Part shown: positions 16,288-22,939 of the stretch, one piece after another
How positions within the stretch are numbered: position 1 is the stretch's first letter
How the letters are laid out: every line of letters starts with the position of its first letter
Source: a virus
DNA length: 35,368 bases
Strand: one strand, 5' to 3'
IMG/VR virus record: IMGVR_UViG_3300030419_005853
Location: 1-35,368 of that record
Made by a program: the position numbers and the translations under genes
The notes under the pieces: model-generated
The model's input: the letters and a program-made list of their open reading frames with translations, nothing else
Database searches by the model: none
What the model was told of the DNA's origin: nothing

Positions 16288-16349
16288 GAACGTTTTGGAC
16301 ACAAAAGTGGATGCTTCAACCAGTCAGACATTGTTGTAAAGGATCTTAG
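16284..16349 (+). CDS. possible 21-residue micro-ORF
   Basis: The ATG overlaps the previous stop (ATGA) and is preceded by a good ribosome site, AAGGAG at 16271-16276 with AAGG at 16280. It ends just before the next gene. The peptide has no recognisable feature. It may simply couple translation of the gene at 15991 to that at 16352. Coding status is uncertain. Confidence 0.22.
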   Translation: MRTFWTQKWMLQPVRHCCKGS

Positions 16350-16351
16350 CT

Positions 16352-16876
16352 ATGAAATTAACACTAAAAGAATCAGAATTGAAAGAATTAATTGCCTCAG
16401 AAGTTGAAAGCATGATTGAGAATGGAGAGCTTGATGAGGGGATTTTAGATAGAATTGGCGCCCGCGTTGCCGGCGCAGGAACAAGATTGAAGGGAGCAGC
16501 CAAAGGGCTCGCCTCGAAAGCCGGCGCAGCAGTGACCGGTGCACAAGCCGCAGGAGTTAGAGCGCTTGGTGGAGATGACGAGGGGCTTGCCGCGTATGCA
16601 GACTTTCAAAAGCAAATGGGTGATATGCACAGCGCCGACGCCAAAGACCAAGCAAAAGCAGTGCAGGCGAAAAAGATCTTGAGCGGAAAACTTAAAAAAT
16701 TAAGTCGCCTAAACCTTGATCTACAAAATGATATTAAAACGCTGGGACTGGGAGGAGACAAAAGAGTTGTTAAATCTTTACAGCAGTTGGAAAATGCACT
16801 TGTTGCAATTTCAACATTGGTTCACGGTGATGAGAAGGCTCAACCAGCCGCACAACAAAAAGCAGCAGCAGAGTAG
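16352..16876 (+). CDS. Ala/Gly/Lys-rich protein with amphipathic N-terminal tag
   Basis: 174 residues. The N-terminus MKLTLKESELKELIASE leads to G-E-L-D-E followed by G, a plausible prohead-protease site at about residue 30. Residues 31-70 are a low-complexity Ala/Gly/Lys/Arg helix, and the C-terminal half is coiled-coil-like with an Ala/Gln tail. AAAGGAT upstream supports the start. Small, basic and Ala-rich composition plus a position just before the protease gene suggest an internal head protein. Inference only. Confidence 0.6.
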   Translation: MKLTLKESELKELIASEVESMIENGELDEGILDRIGARVAGAGTRLKGAAKGLASKAGAAVTGAQAAGVRALGGDDEGLAAYADFQKQMGDMHSADAKDQAKAVQAKKILSGKLKKLSRLNLDLQNDIKTLGLGGDKRVVKSLQQLENALVAISTLVHGDEKAQPAAQQKAAAE

Positions 16877-16891
16877 GAGAAATATAGAACT

Positions 16892-17509
16892 ATGGCAAAA
16901 GTACTTTTACGAGAATATTATGAATTATGCGAAGGTGGCGTTTGCCAAGACCTACTAACAGAAGCAGAGAAGCGCTTTGTTGCAGAAGGTGGTATGATTC
17001 TTTCAGGAATTATGCAAAAATCAGACACTCAGAATGGAAATGGTCGCGTATATCCGCACAAAGTCCTAATGCGGGAAGTCGAAAACTACAGTAAACTTGT
17101 TAAAGAGCGCCGCGCCTTGGGCGAGCTTGACCATCCCGATGATTCAGTTATAAATCTTAAAAATGCCTCACATATGGTTACCGACGTTTGGTGGAACGGT
17201 AAAGATGTGATGGGAAAAGTTCAGGTTCTTAACACTCCTTCTGGAAATATTCTTCGTTCACTTGTTGAGTCGGGCGTGAAATTGGGAATCTCTTCTAGAG
17301 GAATGGGTTCCGTTAGCGAGAGCGCCGGCGCCACCATGGTAGAGGATGATTTTCAGCTTATATGTTTTGATTTCGTTTCTGAGCCATCCACTCCCGGAGC
17401 GTTTATGATGAAAGAGGCAAAAGATTTAACAAAATCAAATATTTTCACCAAATCAGATAAAATAAACAGACTACTTAATGACATAATAGGAGATTTCAAT
17501 AATGCGTAG
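16892..17509 (+). CDS. prohead maturation protease (T4 gp21-like)
   Basis: 205 residues; T4 gp21 has 212. This is a serine protease with the herpesvirus-assemblin-like fold that matures the head by cutting after (L/I)-x-E. The catalytic His is H81 in GELDHPDD. The Ser is in GISSRGMG (S134/S135), and an Asp follows in CFDFVSEPS (D160). The N-terminus MAKVLLREYYELCEGG ends in L-L-T-E followed by A, a possible autocleavage site. TAGGAGA precedes the start. Its presence makes the many L/I-x-E N-termini in this window testable substrates. Confidence 0.93.
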   Translation: MAKVLLREYYELCEGGVCQDLLTEAEKRFVAEGGMILSGIMQKSDTQNGNGRVYPHKVLMREVENYSKLVKERRALGELDHPDDSVINLKNASHMVTDVWWNGKDVMGKVQVLNTPSGNILRSLVESGVKLGISSRGMGSVSESAGATMVEDDFQLICFDFVSEPSTPGAFMMKEAKDLTKSNIFTKSDKINRLLNDIIGDFNNA

Positions 17510-19724
17510 ACTCAATAAAATATCTCGTAGAAGATTAGAAGAGATTATTAGAGAAGAGGTCGAATTTAAAACGACCAGAGAGGCTAAAGAGAGGCAATCT
17601 CTTGAGTTATTCGAATCAAGAATGAGAGATGTGAGAAAAACCATCTTCGAAGGTAGACAAGATTTAGAAAGCAAAATTGTCATTAAATATTTAGAGAATG
17701 CCGGCGCGACCATCAAAAATCCAATGTCGATTGACGAGGGGCTGTGGGATAAAGCTAAAAATATGCTAGCCAAACTGCGACTTAGCAAGAGCACTGGCGC
17801 CGAGGCAGAGCGCGACAAGCTTCAAGCGGCCGCAGACGACGCAGCATCAGCCGAGTTTAGCACGCTATTTTCGCAGCTGAAGGCTGCTCCCGGTTTCGAT
17901 AAGTATCCAAACAATACAAACCAAGAAGACTTTGATTATATTACAATGGGTCTTGGACTTCTTTGGAACGCGCTGGATTCAGCACACAAGGCAGGATTGG
18001 TTGAGACAGACACTGCCAATAACCTAATTGACAATCTCAAAGGATATGTAGACGGTCTCAATAAAGATCTTTCTTATTCGTATCGTTATCTTAAGGAAGA
18101 GGATGATGAGATTGAGCAGCTGGACGAGAAGGTATTTACAAATTACAATAAAGTAGATAAAATGCTCGATGCCTTAGAGAAGGGAATAGATCTATCAGAC
18201 AAACAATACAAGTGGCTAGGCAAGCAATATATGAAGCTTGATAAGGAGTTTGTTAAGAAGGGCGGAGAAGCCGGCGTAGAGTTAGATCCCACCGCGACCC
18301 GCGGCTGGACAAACAAGGAATCCGATCTTCATGCGCGCATGCAAGATATGTTTGGTTTGGATGGCAAAAAACCACCAACACCCGACCCTTCCCCAACACC
18401 CGACCCTTCTCCATCACCGGATCCCTCACCATCACCAGAACCGTCTCCGTCACCAGAGCCTGAGCCAGTAGATCCAACAAACTGTATTCCGGGCGTAGAC
18501 CCGGGCTGCGAAGGGCCAATGCCAGCGCCTCCGACACCAGATATTGGTTCGGGCGGACCTAGTATTGGTGCAACTGAATTATCAGGCTTGGGAGATCTGT
18601 ACGGTCACGCTGGCGATGTATCAGCGCGCGCCGGTGAATTAGGAATTAAACATGGCGCTGAATTTGGCGGTGCACAATCAGCTATTGGCAAGTCAGCGCT
18701 TGAAGGAACTTTGGCTTATCTAGGCCCGGGCTTCCTGTCAAAGCTAGCTGGATTCGCTCTTCCCGTGGCTGGAATCGGAGCAGTTCTTGGACTAGTTGGT
18801 AAGAGAGTGCTCGGACATTCCAGAGAGGGAGCACTTAAGAATGTTTCTAAGACCATGGTGCCTCTCGATGCCGGAGATTATAGTACTGAGCAAGAAAAAC
18901 TAGACGATGCCGGCGCGGACGCTGCTGCAGCAGAAAAGGCGGCAGATCCCGCATGGGACGCCCTCCGCGGAGGCGATGCAGGTGCTGGCGCAGCCGGAGC
19001 CGCCGGCGGAGAAGCCGGCGCAGGCGAAGAAGAAGGTGGAGGTCGCGGAGACATTTACGTATTCAAAAACCCAGCAGATGGACAAGGCATGCAGTCGAAG
19101 CTCTCTAAGGGTGGAATTAAAGGAAAGGATATGAGTAGATTAATGAAAGGACTCCGAGCAGATTTAACTGGAGCCGGATTCAACGTTCTGGAAGAGGCGA
19201 AGAGAGAAACCATTTCTCTTGAGCAAACTCTCGCTGCAATTGAGCAGATGGAAGATCAGGCACAAAAAGAGATTGCGAAGAAGGCAGTTGTAGATATGCT
19301 TAGGCAACATGATGTTCGACTTGACCCACAATCTAGTTTGGCACTCAAGGCTTACGATCCAACTGATGTTCAACTCCGACCCGGTGAGCCGGGAGCCACA
19401 GCACCCCCGCCGGTTAGCGTTACTGGCGGCGATGAAGAGCTTCCAGATCGCCCAACGGTACATTCTCCCGAAGAGGTTGAGCGCGAACGCGCCGGCGGCG
19501 ACGGAAAACCGCCGCTCGATCCCGCACAAGCACAACGTGCCGCAGATTCTAATGCTGCTATGGCCGCTCGCGGAGCAGGTGCTCCCGGTCAGCCACCAGA
19601 GCTTGAGCCATGTAAGCCCGGATTTACTCGCAACAAAGAAGGCGCTTGCGTTCCTTTCGGTACTCCGGGAATCAACGAAACCTTACAGCGGTGGCACAAA
19701 ATAGCAGGAATTATAAAGGGGTGA
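17502..19724 (+). CDS. large mosaic virion-type protein with Pro-rich repeat
   Basis: 740 residues, unrecognised as a whole. It starts with RRRLEEIIREEVEF, the amphipathic tag, overlapping the protease gene by 8 bases. Residues about 85-280 are helical; 292-322 are a P-(T/S)-P-(D/E)-P-S repeat. Residues about 330-400 are Gly/Ser-rich; 408-432 are hydrophobic and could insert in a membrane (KLAGFALPVAGIGAVLGLVG). Residues 460-515 are an Ala/Gly/Glu low-complexity stretch, then mixed helical sequence, another Pro-rich linker, and the terminus LQRWHKIAGIIKG. That ending resembles RMKKLAGIN at the end of the scaffold protein. It is probably an internal or ejection protein. Size and modularity suggest domain shuffling. 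Confidence 0.6.
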   Translation: MRRLNKISRRRLEEIIREEVEFKTTREAKERQSLELFESRMRDVRKTIFEGRQDLESKIVIKYLENAGATIKNPMSIDEGLWDKAKNMLAKLRLSKSTGAEAERDKLQAAADDAASAEFSTLFSQLKAAPGFDKYPNNTNQEDFDYITMGLGLLWNALDSAHKAGLVETDTANNLIDNLKGYVDGLNKDLSYSYRYLKEEDDEIEQLDEKVFTNYNKVDKMLDALEKGIDLSDKQYKWLGKQYMKLDKEFVKKGGEAGVELDPTATRGWTNKESDLHARMQDMFGLDGKKPPTPDPSPTPDPSPSPDPSPSPEPSPSPEPEPVDPTNCIPGVDPGCEGPMPAPPTPDIGSGGPSIGATELSGLGDLYGHAGDVSARAGELGIKHGAEFGGAQSAIGKSALEGTLAYLGPGFLSKLAGFALPVAGIGAVLGLVGKRVLGHSREGALKNVSKTMVPLDAGDYSTEQEKLDDAGADAAAAEKAADPAWDALRGGDAGAGAAGAAGGEAGAGEEEGGGRGDIYVFKNPADGQGMQSKLSKGGIKGKDMSRLMKGLRADLTGAGFNVLEEAKRETISLEQTLAAIEQMEDQAQKEIAKKAVVDMLRQHDVRLDPQSSLALKAYDPTDVQLRPGEPGATAPPPVSVTGGDEELPDRPTVHSPEEVERERAGGDGKPPLDPAQAQRAADSNAAMAARGAGAPGQPPELEPCKPGFTRNKEGACVPFGTPGINETLQRWHKIAGIIKG
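18375..18467 (+). repeat. 18-base tandem repeat encoding PTPDPS-type units
   Basis: About five degenerate 6-codon units encode Pro-Thr/Ser-Pro-Asp/Glu-Pro-Ser in the 740-residue protein. Early units favour Asp and later ones Glu, and the codons diverge progressively along the array. Such Pro-rich spacers usually form extended rods between domains. Confidence 0.85.
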
Positions 19725-19727
19725 TAA

Positions 19728-20141
19728 GTGAAGAAGTCAGATTTAAAGCAGCTTATCAAGCCACTAGTAAAAGAATGTATACATGAAGTCCTTCTAGAAG
19801 AGGGGCTTCTGTCTAATATCGTTTCTGAGGTTGCAAAAGGAATGCAAGGGGATCTTGTAGTGGAAACAAGAACCACAACTGACCACAATCACCAGAATAT
19901 AAGAGAACAGAAGGCAGCTAACAACGAACAAAAGCTTGCCAATCGCAAGAAGCTGATGGATGCAATCGGATCCGAGGCTTACAATGGCGTTAATTTGTTT
20001 GAAGGCACAGAAGCTATGACTGCTCACGAAGCTGCAGCGCCAAAAGCCGGTTCAATCGATCTTGGAGATCCTAGGGACTCTGGTGTTGATATTAGTTCGT
20101 TAGTTGGAGGCGCTTCACGTATGTGGAGCGCAATGAAGTAG
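19728..20141 (+). CDS. small protein with amphipathic N-terminal tag
   Basis: 137 residues, GTG start at 19728 with a strong AAGGGGTGAT ribosome site. The N-terminus (MKKSDLKQLIKPLVKE, then CIHEVLLEEGLLS) is the longest tag-like helix in the set, with V-K-E and L-L-E sites. The middle is polar and rich in Asn/Gln/Lys. The C-terminal third is Asp/Gly/Ser-rich. It lies between the 740-residue protein and the bS21 homologue. No function recognised. Confidence 0.6.
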   Translation: MKKSDLKQLIKPLVKECIHEVLLEEGLLSNIVSEVAKGMQGDLVVETRTTTDHNHQNIREQKAANNEQKLANRKKLMDAIGSEAYNGVNLFEGTEAMTAHEAAAPKAGSIDLGDPRDSGVDISSLVGGASRMWSAMK

Positions 20142-20148
20142 GTGATAA

Positions 20149-20385
20149 ATGGCTAAAAAACCAGCACATGTAGTAGTAACCTCTCGCGAATGTAGAGGAA
20201 ATCAGGAAAGAATGATAAGAAGGTTTTTAAAGAAAACCAAAAAAGAAAAGATAATTGAGAAATTTAAAGAGAAGCAGAGATACAGAAAACCATCAGTAGC
20301 CAAAAAGGAAAAACACCAACGAGCACTTCGAAAACGAGAAAGAGAACAAAGAAAAAGACTAAGAGCACAAAAAAGAAGAAAATAG
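20149..20385 (+). CDS. ribosomal protein bS21 homologue
   Basis: 78 residues, extremely basic. The pattern matches bS21 (about 70 aa): a short beta-like start (HVVVTSRE), then RMIRRFLKKTKKEKIIEK, then the Arg/Tyr/Lys-Pro-Ser segment RYRKPSVAKKEKHQRA, and an Arg/Lys-rich helical tail. In bS21 these correspond to the first helix, the K-P-S/T turn and the second helix that contacts the 16S 3' end. Cellular bS21 sits near the anti-Shine-Dalgarno on the 30S subunit and helps initiation; some aquatic and huge phages carry it. AGGTGAT upstream supports the start. It is the last gene before the first ACTATTTA element. Another basic nucleic-acid-binding protein is the main alternative. Confidence 0.75.
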   Translation: MAKKPAHVVVTSRECRGNQERMIRRFLKKTKKEKIIEKFKEKQRYRKPSVAKKEKHQRALRKREREQRKRLRAQKRRK

Positions 20386-20387
20386 TT

Positions 20388-20395
20388 ACTATTTA
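20388..20395 (+). promoter_or_regulatory. ACTATTTA octamer 1 (putative late promoter)
   Basis: Lies 3 bases after the stop of the bS21-like gene and ends 35 bases before the ATG at 20430. It is the first of nine such octamers in the gaps of the structural region. Promoter function is inferred from recurrence and position. Confidence 0.5.
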
Positions 20396-20429
20396 CAATG
20401 AATATACATAATTTAGGAGATAATACATA

Positions 20430-20855
20430 ATGGCCGATCAATATTGGAAATTAAAGCCGGGACTGAACAGCGTCGGGTCTTACCAAGTAAGTGGGATGCC
20501 CTTTGCTAGCGGCAGCATAGCGGCATCCAGCGCAACGCAAGTGCGATTCCCAAGCGTAACGAAGTGGATTCAGATTATAAACAAAACAGAAAATCCACTA
20601 ACAGTAGGGTTCTCCCGCGCCGGCGCTAATGGAACCCCTAGCAACTATAATTTTGCTGTCGATGCCAGTGGCTCCACCCGCGGATACGGCAAGTCAGAAG
20701 TGTTGGATTTAAAAGTTGGCGAGATCTGGCTTAAAGGATCCAATAATGTTGACGTGATTGCCGGCTTAACAACGATTAATACCGGGTCAGTCTCGATGAG
20801 CCCAGAGACCCCGTCAACATCGAGAAGCTGGTCGGGTTCTGCAGGGGTTGGCTAG
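20430..20855 (+). CDS. putative virion surface or decoration protein
   Basis: 141 residues, beta-rich and Ser/Gly-rich with no Cys. Typical segments are TKWIQIINKTENPLTVGFSRAG and SEVLDLKVGEIWLKGSNNVDVIAG, suggesting a jelly-roll or Ig-like sandwich. TTAGGAG before the ATG is a good ribosome site. It has its own octamer upstream and is followed 3 bases later by another beta-rich protein. Its position in the late gene block supports a virion role. No exact family named. Confidence 0.55.
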   Translation: MADQYWKLKPGLNSVGSYQVSGMPFASGSIAASSATQVRFPSVTKWIQIINKTENPLTVGFSRAGANGTPSNYNFAVDASGSTRGYGKSEVLDLKVGEIWLKGSNNVDVIAGLTTINTGSVSMSPETPSTSRSWSGSAGVG

Positions 20856-20858
20856 TAA

Positions 20859-21629
20859 ATGGCTAATTTCGGATGGGCATATGTAAACTGTGAAGATACT
20901 GGTTCTCATGAGATCGCTAGAGGTCCATCTGGATCGTTGCAGTTTATTACGGGTTCGCCCGGAATTTATACCACATCTGGTTCATATTGGTTATCTGCAT
21001 CATATGACGCGCCATGGTCCGCCGGCATTGCCGACGAGCCCGTTCTAATATTATCCGGTATTTTAGCTATCGGCAAAGAGCAAACAAATACTCCGAGTAA
21101 ACCAAAAGATGGTGGCGGAGGTTTTTTATATGCAAGGACTGATGGTGCATTATACTGGAGAAGCTATGAGGGAATATACAACCTCACACAAGATACCGGT
21201 AGTTCTGTAGGTCCATCTGGCTCCGTCCAATTTAAAAAAGCCGATACAAATGAATTTACAGGATCATCCGCATTTGTCTTTGAATTATCGAATAAGGTTT
21301 TATCCAGCAGCTGCGGCGTACAGTATTCTTATACCGGCTCAATCGGAAAGTCTGGCGAGCACGGAACATATACAATTGCACTAAGTGACTATTTGGTCGG
21401 AGTAGACTCACAGCAGGCGGTGACGCTAACGCTTCCTGCTGCTACCGCCGCTGGCTATGGGCATTCTTATGTAATTAAAGATGAAACCGGACAAGCCCAC
21501 ACAAATAACATTACAATAAACACAAATGGCTCAAACACTATCGATGGCCAAAATTCAATCATTCTGGGGTCACCTTATATCTCTATCTCCATTTATTGTA
21601 ATGGGAAGACTGGTTGGCACATCTATTAA
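20859..21629 (+). CDS. putative virion or fibre-like protein
   Basis: 256 residues, Ser/Gly/Tyr-rich beta protein. The N-terminal part contains repeated GPSGSLQFITGS/GPSGSVQFKKAD motifs at about 22 and 118, a pattern seen in phage fibre and surface proteins. The C-terminal 80 residues (AVTLTLPAA to the end) read like the small beta domain that closes several phage virion proteins, ending with GWHIY. The next gene ends similarly with HWKVY. It starts 3 bases after the upstream stop, so translation is probably coupled. Confidence 0.55.
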   Translation: MANFGWAYVNCEDTGSHEIARGPSGSLQFITGSPGIYTTSGSYWLSASYDAPWSAGIADEPVLILSGILAIGKEQTNTPSKPKDGGGGFLYARTDGALYWRSYEGIYNLTQDTGSSVGPSGSVQFKKADTNEFTGSSAFVFELSNKVLSSSCGVQYSYTGSIGKSGEHGTYTIALSDYLVGVDSQQAVTLTLPAATAAGYGHSYVIKDETGQAHTNNITINTNGSNTIDGQNSIILGSPYISISIYCNGKTGWHIY

Positions 21630-21650
21630 GAGGTAAAAGGATGCCTCAAC

Positions 21651-21658
21651 ACTATTTA
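21651..21658 (+). promoter_or_regulatory. ACTATTTA octamer 2 (putative late promoter)
   Basis: Lies in the 90-base gap between virion genes and ends exactly 62 bases before the ATG at 21720, the same spacing as octamer 4 before the gene at 26121. Confidence 0.5.
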
Positions 21659-21660
21659 AG

Positions 21661-21717
21661 AATGAAGGAGTATTCTGCTCTTTCATTTAATGCTTTATTT
21701 TTAAGGAGGGTTTTTAA
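21661..21717 (+). promoter_or_regulatory. 5' leader hairpin plus strong ribosome site
   Basis: A 10-base-pair hairpin (21661-21670 pairing with 21678-21687, one G-U pair, 7-base loop) follows the octamer. The block TTTAAGGAGGGTTTTTAA occupies 21700-21717. The same 18 bases at the same distance from the ATG precede the gene at 26121. This probably stabilises the mRNA and drives high translation. Confidence 0.6.
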
Positions 21718-21719
21718 AT

Positions 21720-22808
21720 ATGGCTTATAAATTCTTATCAGGAACTTTAGGCATGCCGATTTTCGGCGTGGGTCCGTCTCACCTTGCGGAGTCGGTTTTC
21801 TCAGGTTCACTTTTAGTTTCTTCTTCACGCGCTAGCGTGTTAGTGGGGGGCGGACTCGGTGGTGTTAGTGCATCTATGGGTCTCACGGCTTCCTCTATTG
21901 TAGCAAGTCTCGATCTCACAAGGCCGAGCCGTTTTGGTGCACTCAGAGCAGCAACAGTTGACGCAACAACAGACTTTACTATTGATGGTCTGGTGCTAAC
22001 TGCAGACACTATCTCAAATGATGCAGACTTAACTATTGATTGTACTCATGACATCATATTATCTGCTGATGGCGGTAACGTCAAGATGGATGATGGACAG
22101 AGCAACACCGTTTTCGATTTTGACGTCGATAATGTTAAATTGAAGATAATGGATGATGCCGACGATGGCGACTACTTCGAAATTTCGACAGCAGCCGCTG
22201 GAGCAACGACAATCACAACGGTTGACGATGACGGCAATGAAGCTGATCTTATTGTTGATGTTGATGGTGAAATCACTCTCGACGCTCATGACGCTGCTGG
22301 TGTTATTTTCGCGCAAGCGGGCACAAGTCAGTTGTCTGTTATCGATGGTATGCTTAAGCCCACGACCGATAACGATATCGATCTTGGTTCAGCAGCTAAT
22401 TCTTTCAAAGATGCTCACATTCAGGGAACATTAACTGTAGGAACCGTTACGGCAACTACTCTTAATGCAACTGTTCTCGACAACACCCGATCAATTGGAA
22501 ATGCGAACGCAAACTTGGGAACTGGTTTCAACTATGTAACCACGTCCTTGGCTGCAGATCGTACTTACCTCTTGCCGGCCACTTCGGCTGCTGATCGCGG
22601 TATGACTTTGACGGTCAAAGCAAACGAGGTGCTGGGTACTGGCGCCGGAACTGCATTTAAGATGATCATCACTGGCAACCATGGAGCAACGGGTAAGTCG
22701 AACATGCTCATTGACGGTGCAAAAACGATTGAATTGACTACTGCAAATTCCGCTGTTAACTTAGTTTACGTTGGAGATCACACTGGCGGACACTGGAAGG
22801 TTTACTAA
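21720..22808 (+). CDS. putative virion surface protein with beta-helix-like repeats
   Basis: 362 residues, Ala/Asp/Thr-rich. The middle (about 75-245) consists of short strands with D-x-T-I-D/D-I-I-L-type turns, e.g. DFTIDGLVLTADTISNDADL and then DHDIDLGSAAN-like segments, as in phage tail-spike or head-fibre beta-helices. The C-terminal domain (NLGTGFNYVTTSLAADRTY to HWKVY) resembles the closing domain of the gene at 20859. No Cys is visible apart from one near 103. The strong shared leader implies high expression, so an abundant head-decoration or fibre protein is likely. Confidence 0.55.
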   Translation: MAYKFLSGTLGMPIFGVGPSHLAESVFSGSLLVSSSRASVLVGGGLGGVSASMGLTASSIVASLDLTRPSRFGALRAATVDATTDFTIDGLVLTADTISNDADLTIDCTHDIILSADGGNVKMDDGQSNTVFDFDVDNVKLKIMDDADDGDYFEISTAAAGATTITTVDDDGNEADLIVDVDGEITLDAHDAAGVIFAQAGTSQLSVIDGMLKPTTDNDIDLGSAANSFKDAHIQGTLTVGTVTATTLNATVLDNTRSIGNANANLGTGFNYVTTSLAADRTYLLPATSAADRGMTLTVKANEVLGTGAGTAFKMIITGNHGATGKSNMLIDGAKTIELTTANSAVNLVYVGDHTGGHWKVY

Positions 22809-22850
22809 GATTTAATTCTTTTGAGATTCCTACAGTTTCTATATTCTTAA

Positions 22851-22877
22851 GTCCCCACTTCGGTGGGGGCTTTTTTT
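22851..22877 (+). terminator. intrinsic terminator after virion gene
   Basis: GTCCCCAC, loop TTCG, GTGGGGGC form an 8-base-pair stem with one G-U pair, followed by seven T. It ends the transcript of the gene at 21720 and precedes octamer 3. Confidence 0.9.
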
Positions 22878-22899
22878 ATAGCATTTCGTCTTTTAGAAC

Positions 22900-22907
22900 A
22901 CTATTTA
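22900..22907 (+). promoter_or_regulatory. ACTATTTA octamer 3 (putative late promoter)
   Basis: Lies 22 bases after the T-run of the terminator and 33 bases before the ATG at 22940. It would drive the scaffold and major capsid genes. A small AATTA-TTA-TAATT hairpin follows it. Confidence 0.55.
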
Positions 22908-22939
22908 TTTTGAATTATTATAATTTTAGGAGTTAATTT

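Noticed and set aside
21641-21730. 29-codon frame with AGAGGT upstream in the gap before 21720
   Set aside because: It contains octamer 2 and the leader hairpin and overlaps the start of the real gene; more likely regulatory sequence with a chance ATG.
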